Part shown: piece by piece, positions 13,131-13,389 of the stretch | How the letters are laid out: each line of letters begins with the position of its first letter | Numbering within the stretch: position 1 is the first letter of the stretch | Source: an uncultured bacterium | GTDB taxonomy: Bacteria; Patescibacteriota; Saccharimonadia; Saccharimonadales; Saccharimonadaceae | DNA: 13,389 nucleotides | Direction of reading: 5' to 3' | Assembly (NCBI GenBank): GCA_937922985.1 | Contig: CALAKV010000006.1 | Coordinates: 1-13,389, forward strand | Program-made: the position numbers and the translations under genes | The notes under the pieces: generated by a model | The model's input: the letters and a program-made list of their open reading frames with translations, nothing else | Told to the model about the DNA's origin: nothing | The model's database searches: none

Positions 13131-13389
13131 TTATAAAAACAAAGCACGGTATCTCTCGACTAGACTAAACCTATATTTTTTTTCAACAAGAGCTTTATAG
13201 GCTAGTTTTAAATCTTTTTTTAATTTACCGTCAAGTTTTTTTATTTCTTTCTTCGAACCTAAAATCGAAGAAATACCATTTTTAACTATGTTGTCAAGAC
13301 GAGGATTACATCCTCTTATAAAATACTCGATAGACCATTTGCAATTGCTACTGATAATAATCGCAAAATTCATACCATAGGTATTATAT
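13131..13389 (-). CDS. Hypothetical protein, C-terminal part or small leaderless gene
   Basis: Not recognised. The frame ends at 13131 and stays open to the right edge. An ATG at 13373 would give an 80-aa protein (MNFAIIISSNCKWSIEYFIR...), Lys-rich toward its end (KKEIKKLDGKLKKDLKLAYK) and probably helical there. Two readings are possible. Either this is the tail of a longer gene entering from the right, or it starts at 13373: TATAAT at 13383-13388 is 9 bases before that ATG, which would fit the near-leaderless style of clpC and recG, but the -35 region is outside the window. No ribosome site is seen at 13373. The terminator directly after the stop supports a genuine gene end. No function can be given. 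Confidence 0.6.
   Translation of the reverse strand, partial: YNTYGMNFAIIISSNCKWSIEYFIRGCNPRLDNIVKNGISSILGSKKEIKKLDGKLKKDLKLAYKALVEKKYRFSLVERYRALFL

Noticed and set aside
1..13389. CRISPR arrays, insertion sequences, tRNA or rRNA genes, att sites
   Set aside because: All intergenic gaps are under 200 bases and are filled by promoters, leaders and terminators; no regularly spaced repeats, transposase motifs or cloverleaf sequences were seen.

Overview
This is a 13.4 kb chromosomal segment of housekeeping genes from a small-genome, AT-rich bacterium (roughly 35-38% GC by eye). Reading frames are full length under the standard code. RNase J and a ClpC-type unfoldase with a UVR motif are present. 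NusA lacks the C-terminal acidic-repeat domains of Proteobacteria. Intergenic spacers are short and genes are mostly transcribed singly. Together these suggest a Patescibacteria/CPR member, most likely Candidatus Saccharibacteria (TM7). That assignment is inference from overall character, not from a marker alignment. No mobile element, CRISPR array, tRNA or rRNA was seen, and no gene-free stretch exceeds 200 bases.

Layout, left to right. (1) Positions 1-1550 (-) hold the N-terminal 516 codons of rpoB, which runs off the left edge. It has its own promoter and a ~115-nt structured leader. (2) An unrecognised 46-aa gene (1734-1874, -) and an unrecognised secreted protein (2054-2683, +) diverge from back-to-back promoters. 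(3) clpC-clpP (5796 to 2701, -) form a two-gene operon under a perfect CIRCE operator, so HrcA heat-shock control is expected. (4) A methylated-DNA repair methyltransferase gene (5901-6407, +) diverges from clpC and converges on a GalU-like nucleotidyltransferase gene (7390-6440, -), with a shared bidirectional terminator. (5) nusA, recG and an RNase J gene follow, all on the minus strand. Each has its own promoter, and terminator-like hairpins lie between them. (6) An unrecognised frame of at least 80 codons reaches the right edge.

The proteins cover transcription (RpoB, NusA), RNA decay and processing (RNase J), proteolysis (ClpC-ClpP), DNA repair (RecG, MGMT) and sugar-nucleotide supply (GalU-like). 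The regulation is more unusual than the genes. Nearly every gene has a near-consensus sigma-70-type promoter with a 17-bp spacer. clpC and recG have their -10 box only 6 nt before ATG, so their mRNAs are predicted to be leaderless. The methyltransferase leader would be about 6 nt.

Two unrelated genes, the 46-aa gene and galU, share a leader motif (TTGGGCAA, AAAGTACTT, then GGAGG) that fills nearly the whole 5' UTR. nusA has a terminator-like hairpin between its promoter and its start codon. The palindrome TTCGAA occurs about 45 times by eye, roughly ten times expectation, in all codon phases and between genes. These four are the best leads for something undescribed.
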